Shown here piece after piece: positions 22,360-30,559 of a stretch of 32,478 bases of DNA. The notes beneath the pieces are model-generated. The model did not search any database and was not told the origin of the DNA. It saw nothing but the letters and a program-made list of their open reading frames with translations. Each line of letters opens with the position of its first letter. Positions within the stretch are counted from its first letter, which is position 1. The stretch comes from Chitinophagales bacterium (GTDB lineage: Bacteria > Bacteroidota > Bacteroidia > Chitinophagales > UBA2359), in NCBI GenBank assembly GCA_020629005.1, contig JAHDEE010000015.1, positions 1 through 32,478 on the forward strand. Reading direction: 5' to 3'. Both the position numbers and the translations under genes were made by a program.

Positions 22360-23256
22360 TTGTCTGAGAAATTAAAAGTGCATTTGGCCCTGCTTGCGGT
22401 CACTTTGTTTTATGGTGGGAACTATGTGGTGGCCAAAATTGCGATGGGAGAGCACTTGGCTCCATTGGGTTTGATTTTCATTCGGGTCGCCTGTTCATTG
22501 CCATTCTTCTTTATTGTCCATCGGGCCTTGATTGGAGAGCGGGTGCAAAGGAGAGATTTGCCCTTGTTTGCGGCTTGTGGTTTGTTTGGTGTGGCGATCA
22601 ACCAGATATTTTTTTTGAAAGGGCTGGATTTGACGACAGAGATTAATGCCTCTCTGATCATGATTACTACTCCGATTGTGGTGGTTATTTTCTCTCGGCT
22701 ACTTTTGAAAAATCCCATTACTCCGCGCAAGATGATTGGTATACTGCTCGGTTGTGTGGGTGCCGGCTTGATTATTTCTAATGGTCGAAGCCTGCAGGTG
22801 GACAGTGGGACATTCTGGGGCGATCTGTTTATCTTTCTGAATGCTGCTTCGTATGCCCTTTACCTGGTGTTGGTGAAGCCGCTGACGAACCGCTATCACC
22901 CTTTGACGATTGTGAAATGGGTTTTCCTGTTTGGTAGTCTTCTAGCCTTGCCAATAGGATGGTCGGATTTTGCCTCCACTCAGTGGTCGGAATTTACTGG
23001 ACTGATATGGATGAGTGTTGCCTATGTGGTGCTGTTCGCCACTTTCTGTACTTATCTCTTGAATGCGATTGCTATAAAGGGAGCTAACCCATCTTTGGTT
23101 AGTGCTTATATATACGGGCAACCGCTTGTGGCTACCACTTTGGCGACTCTATTGGGTACAGATAGTTTGACATCCGTAAAGCTGCTAGCGGCAGGCTTGA
23201 TTTTTAGTGGGGTGTATTTGGTAAGTAGCAGTTCAAAAACAGTAAATGCGGGATGA
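22360..23256 (+). CDS. EamA family (DMT superfamily) transporter
   Basis: Two EamA halves of about five helices each give ten predicted transmembrane segments. Family landmarks: LFYGGNYVVAKIAM in the first helix, LIFIRVACSLPFFF, GLDLTTEINASLIMITTPIVVVIFSRLLL, then in the second half NAASYALYLVLVKPLTNRY, AIKGANPSLVSAYIYGQPLVATTLATLLG and AGLIFSGVYLVSSSS. Such inner-membrane carriers usually export small metabolites such as amino acids; the substrate is unknown. No ATG precedes residue 58 of the open frame. The frame extends back to a TTG at 22273, but that lies in an inverted repeat, so I prefer the TTG at 22360 (299 residues); a GTG at 22378 is also possible. The start is uncertain, the family is not. 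Confidence 0.9.
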   Translation: MSEKLKVHLALLAVTLFYGGNYVVAKIAMGEHLAPLGLIFIRVACSLPFFFIVHRALIGERVQRRDLPLFAACGLFGVAINQIFFLKGLDLTTEINASLIMITTPIVVVIFSRLLLKNPITPRKMIGILLGCVGAGLIISNGRSLQVDSGTFWGDLFIFLNAASYALYLVLVKPLTNRYHPLTIVKWVFLFGSLLALPIGWSDFASTQWSEFTGLIWMSVAYVVLFATFCTYLLNAIAIKGANPSLVSAYIYGQPLVATTLATLLGTDSLTSVKLLAAGLIFSGVYLVSSSSKTVNAG

Positions 23257-23284
23257 TCGGCATTGAGAGGGGGGATAAAAGAAA

Positions 23285-23335
23285 TTGAGTCGAATAAAAG
23301 AAAACAGGCGGCCTGTTTTCTTTCCTTCGACTCAA
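23285..23335. terminator. Long bidirectional terminator hairpin
   Basis: A 51-nt near-perfect palindrome between convergent genes: TTGAGTCGAA pairs with TTCGACTCAA (10 bp), a 3-nt internal loop, then AAGAAAACAGG with CCTGTTTTCTT (11 bp) and a 3-nt apex. Read on the minus strand it is followed by TTTCTTTTA, so it should end the small basic protein gene (stop 23388); on the plus strand it lies 28 bp after the EamA stop. Confidence 0.8.
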
Positions 23336-23387
23336 TCGACTCTTTGGTGCACCAGTTCAATTTGGTGCTATTAATAATATAGTTGAC

Positions 23388-23603
23388 TTATTTCTTCTTT
23401 TTCTTGGGGTCATTTACCCATTTTCCGCCTTTACATTCGCCTAGTACGTTCACCTCCTTGGTTCTCTCGTACTTTTTAATGGCTTGTGCAAGTTCTTCTG
23501 GCGTATCTCTACGAAGCTTAATTCCAGTCTTGTCACCCGTGTTTCTCACTTCGATGTAGTACCCGTCTTTAAGCTTGGCAGGCCTTGTTGAAGGTCTTCC
23601 CAT
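23388..23603 (-). CDS. Small basic protein, conserved-looking, function unknown
   Basis: 71 residues with a strongly basic C-terminus (WVNDPKKKKK) and start MGRPSTRPAKLKDGYYIEV. The central part KTGIKLRRDTPEELAQAIKKYERTKEVNVLGECKGGKW has a clear alternation of beta-strand and helix, so it looks like a genuine small folded protein, perhaps nucleic-acid binding because of charge; that is inference. It lies on its own between a strong terminator and a 600-bp gene-free stretch. No signal peptide or membrane segment. Confidence 0.7.
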   Translation of the reverse strand: MGRPSTRPAKLKDGYYIEVRNTGDKTGIKLRRDTPEELAQAIKKYERTKEVNVLGECKGGKWVNDPKKKKK

Positions 23604-24142
23604 TGTAATTGAATTTTAATGATAAAATGCGATGCTCACTTTAGTCAGAAATTTCAGCTTTTAGTGCCGGTTTCCCTACCAAATGATTGTGATTGCATCA
23701 GTGAATAGCGACATCTCGTCGCGCCTATTGTTAACGTTATGAGGGGGATTTGGTTCTGTTGAGCCCCGGTTTTACAAATAAGTGGGGCACAATTGGCAGT
23801 TGTAACATCATAGAAACGCCAGCTTTTGTACCGGTTCAAAATGTCACTTACCGACTGAACAGGCAGTCCCTAGCATGAATATAACGAAAAAAAGCGAGAC
23901 AATCGCATGATTCTTGCATAAACTTCGAGCATAGTTCATAAGCGCCTGATTGCTTGCTCTTTACGATCACTAACAATATGTGCTATGGTGGATGTGCGTG
24001 TTCTTGATCTTGAACGGGATGTGAAGAAGGGATGATGATTAGGGTAATTTCTGGCGTGTATTGGTTTGCTGAGCAGCTTGAGACCCTTGTTATGCAACAA
24101 GGGCTGTTTGGATTTATGAGACCGGAATGGAGTAGTTGAAGC
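23604..24142. other. Gene-free stretch, one hairpin
   Basis: About 540 bp with no supported gene. A perfect 8-bp hairpin CCCTTGTT-atgc-AACAAGGG lies at 24084-24103. A nine-codon plus-strand frame at 23978 (MCYGGCACS) is noted but not called. The right part adjoins the terminator of the P-domain gene. Confidence 0.5.
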
Positions 24143-24181
24143 AAAAGCCCGCGCCAGCAGAGATTGCTAGCGCGAGCTTTT
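24143..24181 (-). terminator. Terminator of the OmpA/coiled-coil gene cluster
   Basis: On the minus strand GCTCGCGCTAGCA pairs with TGCTGGCGCGGGC around a 5-nt loop, flanked by AAAA/TTTT. The two non-Watson-Crick positions become G-U pairs only in minus-strand RNA, while in plus-strand RNA they are A-C mismatches, so the hairpin works for minus-strand transcripts. A TTTTGCTTC tract follows. It lies 23 bp after the stop of the P-domain gene. Confidence 0.8.
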
Positions 24182-24204
24182 ATTTTGGTGGAAAACTTTC
24201 GGGA

Positions 24205-24915
24205 CTAGACTTTGATGTCCAGACTCCATGCTTTCAATCTTCCGGCATTCTTTCCATTGGCATCTGTGATAGAAAGGCTCCAAACTCCTTTGGCCTTTTC
24301 ACCCAGCAGGGCTTTCACGTCTGCTCCTTTGTAGGTCTTCTTGAGCGTCTTCTTGCCTGCACCGGCTTTCTTGTGCAAAACAACGGACTTGCCCGAAGGT
24401 GACTTCAAGCTCACCGTGAGCTTGCCGATATCTGTGTGGCTAATGTTTATTGCCGCTTTGAGGCTACTCACTTTACCTGCTTCCTGGCAGTTGTGTTTGC
24501 TCACCAGATCCGACTTGGCTTTTTCCGGAGTGTAGATTTCTGACTGTTTGGCATCCGCGAAAGTAAATCCGAGCGTCCAGCTGTTGAGGAAGCTCTTGCC
24601 TTTGGCGGCTGCATCTACTGCATTGATGGTCCAGTTGCCTTTACTCTTCTTACCCAGAAACTTCTTGAGTGCCTTGTTGTCGAATGCCAGGGAAAGGTGC
24701 TTTCCTTTCACTTTGGCTTTCTTGTGCAAGGTAAGGCTGGTACCATCTGGTCCTTCAAGCTTAAGGGTTAGGTTTTCTCCTTTGACATTGGAGAGTACTG
24801 CTCTCGCATGGATGTCTTCGATTACCGCGTCGCGAATAATCTTGATTTGATCAGAAGCACCTGCTTTGTCAGCTGGGATAGCTGTGTTGATACTTCGTTG
24901 CTTAGAATACTGCAT
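24205..24915 (-). CDS. Protein of two tandem P-domains (proprotein-convertase P/Homo B-like), no protease
   Basis: I use the ATG at 24915; the GTG three bases earlier is less likely. The 236-residue protein consists of two P/Homo B-like beta-sandwich domains (about 24-120 and 132-236). Each shows the pattern H-x-x(hydrophobic)-L-x-(V/L)-x-L-x-S/G-P-x-G-x-S-x-x-L-H-K-K, then G-K/E-x-S/A-K-G-x-W-x-(I/L)-x-x-x-D-A and S/A-W-(S/T)-L. Normally P-domains sit C-terminal to subtilisin-like or metallo-proteases; here no enzyme is attached. No signal peptide or sorting domain is visible, so it may be cytoplasmic or use another route. It is the last gene of the cluster, 41 bp after the KEV-repeat gene, and is followed by a terminator. 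Role unknown; a binding or capping subunit is plausible. Confidence 0.75.
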   Translation of the reverse strand: MQYSKQRSINTAIPADKAGASDQIKIIRDAVIEDIHARAVLSNVKGENLTLKLEGPDGTSLTLHKKAKVKGKHLSLAFDNKALKKFLGKKSKGNWTINAVDAAAKGKSFLNSWTLGFTFADAKQSEIYTPEKAKSDLVSKHNCQEAGKVSSLKAAINISHTDIGKLTVSLKSPSGKSVVLHKKAGAGKKTLKKTYKGADVKALLGEKAKGVWSLSITDANGKNAGRLKAWSLDIKV

Positions 24916-24956
24916 CACTATAATTTTTTACTTAATTCAAAGGTCGCTAGTTTGAT

Positions 24957-26990
24957 CTACTTCGCAAAACGCTCCAGTTTAGATGGGCTTTCGCCACCAT
25001 CGGCACTGGACTTGCCTGCATCCAAACCACGTTGCAGTTTGATCAGTTGATTCCACTTAGCATCTGCCGCGAGACCTGCCTGCTGTGCCCAGCTGGACGG
25101 ATCATGCATCTGGAATCGACTTCCGGCATCGGACAGCACCTTTTCCAGCTTTGCCGAAGAGGCCTGCGAAAGCTTACGAAGCGTCATATAACCTGCAGCA
25201 TGCAGTAATTGCTCAATCTTTGGTCCAATACCTTCCACCAACTGTAGAGTCTCAGGATTGAATCTTAGATCTCCGTATTTCGTACTTACTGTGATCTTGC
25301 CTCCTTTTGCTGACTTGGAGGATTTTGCTCCCTTAGCAGTCGATTTCATAGATGCGGCATCTTTGCCGCTGGCAGCCTTTGCAGACTTTTCCGACTTTGT
25401 GTTTGTAGCCGAGGTAGCGGATTTAGATGTTGTCATTGTTTTGGGGCTCGCTTTGCTCTTAGCGCCACTAGCTACAGCCTTACCTGACTTCCCGGACTTG
25501 ACAGTAGTTGTTTTGCCGATCAAATCGGCATTGGTGCCAGCTTCTACTTCTCTGCGCTCCACAACGGTGGCCTCCATAGTGGTCCGGGTTTCTCCTACCA
25601 CAGACTTGGAAACTTCAACCGCTTCCATTCCCTGCATCATTTGCATCAATGACTCCACATCAATCTGCTTCACCACTTCTACCTCACGAATGATTTCTAC
25701 AGGAACTTCCTTGATCACTTCGATTTCTTTGATGGTTTCCACCTCGTTAACGAGTGTGTACTCTTTAAGCTTTTCGATCGGAACTTCTTTGATGATCTCC
25801 ACTGGCTTAAGCACCTCTTTGATGACCTCTACAGGCACTTCGTGCTTAACCTTGACCTCTTTGACTTTCTCTTGACGGTTGACAACTGCAACAGCCTTCT
25901 CTTTGAGCAGCTCAACTTCTTTGATCTTCTCAACCGGCACTTCTCTCACAACCTCTACTTCCTTGATGACCTCTACAGGCTTGTTGACCACGACTTCTTT
26001 GACAAGCTCAACCTTTTCGATTTTCACCTTGTCAACATTCATTGGTACCACTTTTTCCTGAATGACTTCAACTGTCTTGATCTTCTCGACTGGTACCTCT
26101 TCGATCTGATGCACGATCTTCTGAACTTCCTTGATTACCTCAGTATTGATTGGCTGATTGCGTACAATTTCGATCTCCTTGATGATTTCGATATTGTTTT
26201 GCTCTACTACCGGCACAATTACTTCGGCATTGACCTGTACTTCTTTGATCACTTCAACTTCCTTGATCACTTCAACAGGAACTTCTTTGATCACTTCAAC
26301 TTCCTTGATCACTTCCTTCACAACTTCCTTGATCACCTCGACAGTGACCTCTTTTATCACTTCTACTTCCTTGATTACTTCTTTTGTTTCAACTACAGGA
26401 ACCAGCACTTCTTTGATCACTTCTACTTCGCTTAGTACTTCCACCGGCACTTCTACTTCTATGATGACTTCTTTGACCACTTCTACCGGCACCATCACTT
26501 CTTTGATTACCTCCACGGTCTTAATCACCTCTACAGGCACTTCAACCAATTTCACGACCTCTACTTCAACTTCTTTGGTAACCTCCTTGTTTTGAACAAC
26601 CGGTACTTCTTTGATCACTTCAATCTCCTTGATCACCTCTACTTCCTTGATTACAGGAACTTCCTTGACCACTTCGATTTCCTTGACTATTTCCACAGGC
26701 ACATGCTTGATTACCTCAACTGGTACCTCGCGGATCACTTCTACTTCCTTGATTACTTCTTTTTCATTGACGGTTGGCACTGCAATTTCTTTTACCAACT
26801 CAACACGCTTGATGCTGGGCTTGCCAGCAACCTTAACCGCAACTTCTTTCTTTATATCGACGGTTTTTATTTTCTGCTCACGGAATGATGGATCCTCCTT
26901 GAGGATACATTCGTATGCAATCAAAGCCTGCTTTTCATCAACTTTGGCTTTCTTGCATATCTGCTTAATGAGCTTACTCTTTTCGATCAT
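24957..26990 (-). CDS. KEV-repeat protein with HU-like N-terminus and helix-hairpin-helix C-terminus
   Basis: 677 residues, no signal peptide. Residues 1-35 (EKSKLIKQICKKAKVDEKQ...AYECILKE) resemble the first two helices of HU/IHF proteins. Residues ~40-460 are dozens of short units of the type EVIKEVEVIKEVPVE, a strictly alternating hydrophobic/charged pattern that may form beta-strands or a long fibre. A short unit VEVSKSVVGETRTT...VVERREVE (about 470-500) and a Ser/Lys/Ala-rich linker follow. The C-terminal ~80 residues (LVEGIGPKIEQLLHAAG ... HDPSSWAQQAGLA) are a helix-hairpin-helix domain of nucleic-acid-binding type. The VEVSK unit and the HHH are shared with the 1129-aa neighbour. Function unknown; a nucleoid-associated or structural protein is the best inference. 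Confidence 0.8.
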   Translation of the reverse strand: MIEKSKLIKQICKKAKVDEKQALIAYECILKEDPSFREQKIKTVDIKKEVAVKVAGKPSIKRVELVKEIAVPTVNEKEVIKEVEVIREVPVEVIKHVPVEIVKEIEVVKEVPVIKEVEVIKEIEVIKEVPVVQNKEVTKEVEVEVVKLVEVPVEVIKTVEVIKEVMVPVEVVKEVIIEVEVPVEVLSEVEVIKEVLVPVVETKEVIKEVEVIKEVTVEVIKEVVKEVIKEVEVIKEVPVEVIKEVEVIKEVQVNAEVIVPVVEQNNIEIIKEIEIVRNQPINTEVIKEVQKIVHQIEEVPVEKIKTVEVIQEKVVPMNVDKVKIEKVELVKEVVVNKPVEVIKEVEVVREVPVEKIKEVELLKEKAVAVVNRQEKVKEVKVKHEVPVEVIKEVLKPVEIIKEVPIEKLKEYTLVNEVETIKEIEVIKEVPVEIIREVEVVKQIDVESLMQMMQGMEAVEVSKSVVGETRTTMEATVVERREVEAGTNADLIGKTTTVKSGKSGKAVASGAKSKASPKTMTTSKSATSATNTKSEKSAKAASGKDAASMKSTAKGAKSSKSAKGGKITVSTKYGDLRFNPETLQLVEGIGPKIEQLLHAAGYMTLRKLSQASSAKLEKVLSDAGSRFQMHDPSSWAQQAGLAADAKWNQLIKLQRGLDAGKSSADGGESPSKLERFAK
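25630..26790 (-). repeat. KEV-coding degenerate tandem repeat DNA
   Basis: Inside the KEV-repeat gene the DNA is a long array of 18- to 24-bp degenerate units, on the plus strand of the form CTTCTTTGATCACTTCAA, encoding EVIKEV-type hexapeptides. Open frames on the opposite strand across this stretch are consequences of the repeat and are not genes. Confidence 0.85.
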
Positions 26991-27041
26991 GATTAGAATG
27001 GTTTATTTGGGGGTAATAAATTGTGTTTATCAAATTGTTGT

Positions 27042-27117
27042 GAACCTTTACAGAAAAGGTTCTTACGCACAGCAAGACGGAGTTACGAAAACAAAATTCC
27101 CATAACTCCGTTTGCTG
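27042..27117 (-). promoter_or_regulatory. Two hairpins in the gap between the 1129-aa and 677-aa genes
   Basis: The 144-bp spacer contains a stem CAGCAA-ACGGAGTTA / TAACTCCGT-c-TTGCTG (27070-27117, 15 bp with one bulge) and a second hairpin GAACCTTT/AAAGGTTC (27042-27062). The first lies 18 bp after the stop of the upstream gene. They could attenuate, terminate part of the transcripts, or protect a processed 3' end, adjusting the ratio of the two repeat proteins. Confidence 0.6.
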
Positions 27118-27134
27118 GTATCAATATCTATGTC

Positions 27135-30100
27135 TTACTTCTTTCGGCCTCCATCCAGTTCATCCTGCCACTTCTGGAGTTCTTCCCATTTTCCCTGGCT
27201 AGCTAGCTTAGCTTGCTTAGCCCAGGTGCTAGGATCGTGCATTTTATAGCGAGGGCCAGCATCGTCTAGTATCTTTTGCAAGCTAGTGGTCTTGGTCTTT
27301 GAGAGTTGCTCAAAAGTCATGATTTCCGCCGCGTTGAGATGCTCCTCAATCTTAGGTCCAATGCCTTCAATCTTCTTCAGATCATCTTTTTTCGCTTTTC
27401 CTGCTGGCTTCTCGGACTTCACAGACTTAGTCGACTTGGTCGATTTTGTTGTCTTTGCCTTGGCACCAGAATCATCTGTAATCTCCCTTCTTTCCACAAT
27501 ACGAGATTCTTTGGTTGTACGGGTTTCACCAACAACCTGCTTAGACACCTCGACTGTATTCATCTTGGAGATCATTCCTTTGAGTGTGGCATAATCGATT
27601 CCTTTTACCACTTCGACTTCGCGAATCACTTCTACAGGGACCTCTTTGATCACCTCGATTTCCCGAATGACTTCTACTTCGACAGGAACTTCTTTAACGA
27701 TTTCGATTTCTTTTACTACTTCAACCGGAACTTCCTTGATTACTTCGACCTCTTTTGGCTTCTTCGCCAGCTGCTCTTCGAGCTTAGTGATTTGCTTGGC
27801 AAGTTTGCCAGCCTCATTCTGGGCATCCTTTCCAATCTTGTTGGCATCTTTCCACTTCAATTCGAGCGAACCGTAGCGCTCCTTCCATTTTTCGGTTTCT
27901 GCTTCATGGTTTTGACCGAGAGCGCTTAGTTTCTGCTCAACGGAGGCAACAGCCTTCTGCAAGTCCTCAACAGACTTGGTGGCTATTTCGTGATCGCTTT
28001 GCAGTGCATTATATTTTTGCTTTAAATCACCAAATCCCTGCGCTGTTTTACTGGCTTGGTCAAACTGCTTTTGCAAACCCGCATATCGATCCTTCCATTG
28101 ATGCAGATCTGAAATTCTCTGGTTCGCAGTCTTGTATTCGCGGTCCAGGTTTTCAAATTTGCTTTTCCACTCTTTCATTCCCTGCTCGTCAACCTTGACC
28201 ACTTCCACTTCTTTGACCACCTCAACTTCTTTGATCACCTCCACTTCTTTCACTACTTCCACTTCTTTGATCACCTCCACCTCTTTCACTACTTCCACTT
28301 CTTTAATCACCTCAACTTCCGTCGGCTTCTTAGCCAGGCGCTCATTTAGGTCGGCATTGACTTTGTTGAATTCGGCGATTCGAGCTTCCAATTCCTTGCT
28401 ACGTCCGTCGAGTTGTTCGAACCTGGCCTTCCATTCGCGCATTCCAGCGTCATCGACCTTTATCAGTTCAACCTCTCGGATGACCTCTTTGATGACCTCT
28501 TTAGGCTTTTCCTGCAATTTGAGATTGAGCTGCTTGATATCCGTATTCAGCTTCTGGTTCGCCTGTTCGAGATTTGCAAACTTGTTCTTCTGTCTTCCGA
28601 AATCTCCTTCCAGATCGGCAAACTTCTTCTTCCATTGGCTAAGAGCAGTTTCGTCAATTTTGACTACTTCAACTTCTTTTACGACCTCCTTGATGACTTC
28701 CTTAGGCTTGGCATCAAACTGCAACTTAAGGCTGTTGAATCTGCTGTTCAGTTGTTTTTGCTGCTCTTCAAAGTCACCTGCTCGCTTTTTTGCTGCGTTC
28801 AGGTTTATTTCAAGGGTTTGATACTTTCGCTTCCACTCATTTACAGCTGCTTCGTCAACTTTGACCACTTCTTTGACCACCTCTTTCGGCTTGGCCTGAA
28901 GTTCCTGATTCATTTTGGCAATGCGAGCATTCAGCTGCTCCAGATTGCCTTCTAGCTCTTTGATTCTGCCACCTGCTTTTCCGTGATCCTTCTCAAGACC
29001 AGCATACATCTGCTTCCATTCGTTCAAAGCAGTTTCGTCTACTTTAACAACCTCTTTGGTTACCTCCTTGATCACTTCTTTCGGCTTGGCCTGAAGCTGA
29101 ATATTCAAGGTCGAAATCTTATTGTTTAGTTCCTGATTTCCTTTTGTGAGTTCCAGGGACTTCTTATTGGCAGCAGTAAGTTCGTTTTGTAGAGTTGTGT
29201 ACTTGGCTTTCCATTGGTTCACCGCCGTTTCATCGACCTTTACGACTTCCTTCACCACTTCCTTGGGTTTGGCAGCAAGCTTTACGTTCAATTCGGACAA
29301 GCTGGCATTTAGCTTTTGATACTCCGCATCTTTTTGCTTCAATTGAGCATTCAGCTTACCTATGTCTCCCTCAAGCGTTGCATACTTCTGCTTCCACTGA
29401 TTTAAGGCAGTGTCGTCTACCTTGACCACTTCCTTTACAATTTCCTTTGGTTTGGCCTGGAATTGCAAGTTAAGTGCAGCGTATTTCTTTTCCAGATCGC
29501 CGAAACTGGTTTTCCCTTGTTTTAATTCACCTTCGAGATCGGCATATTTCTTTTTCCAGGCATTGATTTCAGAGCTGTAGTCCTTTGGTTTAGCTGCCAA
29601 TTTTTCGGTGAGATTCTGGATTGACAAATTAAGATCCTTGATCTTTGTAGGAGATTTGTCGTCATAAGACTTGCGTAAACCGCCAAAAAGGCCTTGCCAC
29701 TTGGTGACTTTCTCTTTGTTTACACTTTCCTTTTGAATATCTATTCCTTCCTTTTCAGCCTCTACCTTTTTCACCGTATCATGAAGACTCTTTACTGATA
29801 GGTCCAGGGCCTCATACTTCTTTTTCCATAGGTCAACAGCGGCCTGATCAACCTTTACCACTTCTTTCACCACTTCAACTTCCTTTGGCTTCTTCTTGAG
29901 CTCTTCCTCTAGTTCACCAATTTTGGCCTTTGCCGAGTTATGCTGACCATCGAGATCGCCATATTTCTTTTTCCACTCTGCAATTGCGGCTTCGTCAATC
30001 TTCACGACTTCCTTGACCACTTCTTTGGGCTTCTTCTTGAGTTCTTCCTCAAGCTGGGCGATTTTCTTTGCCTGCGCTGCCTTGTCAGCTTTCAAAGTGT

Positions 30101-30524
30101 CCTGGGTTTTTAAAGCGGCCTTCAGATCTGCATAGATTTTGTCTTCCTTCTGCTTCGCATCTGTCTTGAACTTGCTGAAGGTTCCATCAAGGTCAGCAAA
30201 TTTGGTGTTGAGACCAACGTAGCTTTTGTCCTTTGCTTCGTACTTTGATTTCCAATCAGATAACTGACCTTCGAAAGCTTTACTGTCTTTGAGTAAGCCT
30301 TGATATTGCTTATCCAGCTTACCGTATTTACTTTCATAACCATCGTAATCAGACTTTAATCTATTATAGTTCGTCTTTTGAGCGTTTAGATCTCCTTCGA
30401 GTGAGCCTACTTGACCCTCCAAAAGGCTGATTCGCTTACCTCTTAGAAGCCATCCGATCAACCATCCGATCAGGCCTGCAACCAGAAGAAACAAGAATGG
30501 AAGAATGAAACACTTTAAAATCAT
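27135..30524 (-). CDS. Membrane-anchored giant repetitive coiled-coil protein with C-terminal HHH domain
   Basis: 1129 residues. One N-terminal transmembrane segment (about 4-27, ILPFLFLLVAGLIGWLIGWLL) is followed by RGKR, so by the positive-inside rule the long remainder should be cytoplasmic. Residues ~40-900 contain about ten repeats of 70-90 residues, each a heptad-like coiled coil closing with KPKEVVKEVVKVDE-x-A-x-x-x-WK-x-KY. A stretch of seven EVEV[IV]K units comes late (about 735-776). Then EVEVIKEVPVE-type strands, VEVSKQVVGETRTT...IVERREI, a KSTKS linker and a helix-hairpin-helix domain (KIEGIGPKIEEHLNAAE ... HDPSTWAKQAKLA). The same C-terminal module is on the 677-aa neighbour. It lies 35 bp after the OmpA-like gene. 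The layout suggests a membrane-to-DNA tether or filament; this is inference. The name and mechanism are unknown. Confidence 0.8.
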   Translation of the reverse strand: MILKCFILPFLFLLVAGLIGWLIGWLLRGKRISLLEGQVGSLEGDLNAQKTNYNRLKSDYDGYESKYGKLDKQYQGLLKDSKAFEGQLSDWKSKYEAKDKSYVGLNTKFADLDGTFSKFKTDAKQKEDKIYADLKAALKTQDTLKADKAAQAKKIAQLEEELKKKPKEVVKEVVKIDEAAIAEWKKKYGDLDGQHNSAKAKIGELEEELKKKPKEVEVVKEVVKVDQAAVDLWKKKYEALDLSVKSLHDTVKKVEAEKEGIDIQKESVNKEKVTKWQGLFGGLRKSYDDKSPTKIKDLNLSIQNLTEKLAAKPKDYSSEINAWKKKYADLEGELKQGKTSFGDLEKKYAALNLQFQAKPKEIVKEVVKVDDTALNQWKQKYATLEGDIGKLNAQLKQKDAEYQKLNASLSELNVKLAAKPKEVVKEVVKVDETAVNQWKAKYTTLQNELTAANKKSLELTKGNQELNNKISTLNIQLQAKPKEVIKEVTKEVVKVDETALNEWKQMYAGLEKDHGKAGGRIKELEGNLEQLNARIAKMNQELQAKPKEVVKEVVKVDEAAVNEWKRKYQTLEINLNAAKKRAGDFEEQQKQLNSRFNSLKLQFDAKPKEVIKEVVKEVEVVKIDETALSQWKKKFADLEGDFGRQKNKFANLEQANQKLNTDIKQLNLKLQEKPKEVIKEVIREVELIKVDDAGMREWKARFEQLDGRSKELEARIAEFNKVNADLNERLAKKPTEVEVIKEVEVVKEVEVIKEVEVVKEVEVIKEVEVVKEVEVVKVDEQGMKEWKSKFENLDREYKTANQRISDLHQWKDRYAGLQKQFDQASKTAQGFGDLKQKYNALQSDHEIATKSVEDLQKAVASVEQKLSALGQNHEAETEKWKERYGSLELKWKDANKIGKDAQNEAGKLAKQITKLEEQLAKKPKEVEVIKEVPVEVVKEIEIVKEVPVEVEVIREIEVIKEVPVEVIREVEVVKGIDYATLKGMISKMNTVEVSKQVVGETRTTKESRIVERREITDDSGAKAKTTKSTKSTKSVKSEKPAGKAKKDDLKKIEGIGPKIEEHLNAAEIMTFEQLSKTKTTSLQKILDDAGPRYKMHDPSTWAKQAKLASQGKWEELQKWQDELDGGRKK
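28198..28320 (-). repeat. 18-bp in-frame minisatellite (EVEV[IV]K)
   Basis: About seven near-identical 18-bp units encode EVEVIK and EVEVVK alternately, giving a 36-bp higher-order period. The units are much more alike at DNA level than the rest of the gene's repeats, so this is the place where length variation by slippage would be expected, always in steps of six residues. Confidence 0.75.
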
Positions 30525-30559
30525 GGTTTATTTTTTAGGTGGTATTAATTAATGAATGC

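Noticed and set aside
23978-24007. Nine-codon frame encoding MCYGGCACS
   Set aside because: Cys/Gly-rich and curious, but too short to support as a gene, with no adjacent plus-strand biosynthetic or regulated gene.
25258-26888. Several long plus-strand open frames opposite the KEV-repeat gene
   Set aside because: They are Ser/Thr- or Phe/Asp/Leu-rich mirror translations of a low-complexity repeat; no start context or family similarity, while the minus frame has a recognisable HHH domain.
28198-28320. Short regular repeats that might suggest a CRISPR array
   Set aside because: Units are 18 bp, contiguous without spacers and in frame within a coding gene; no cas genes are nearby.
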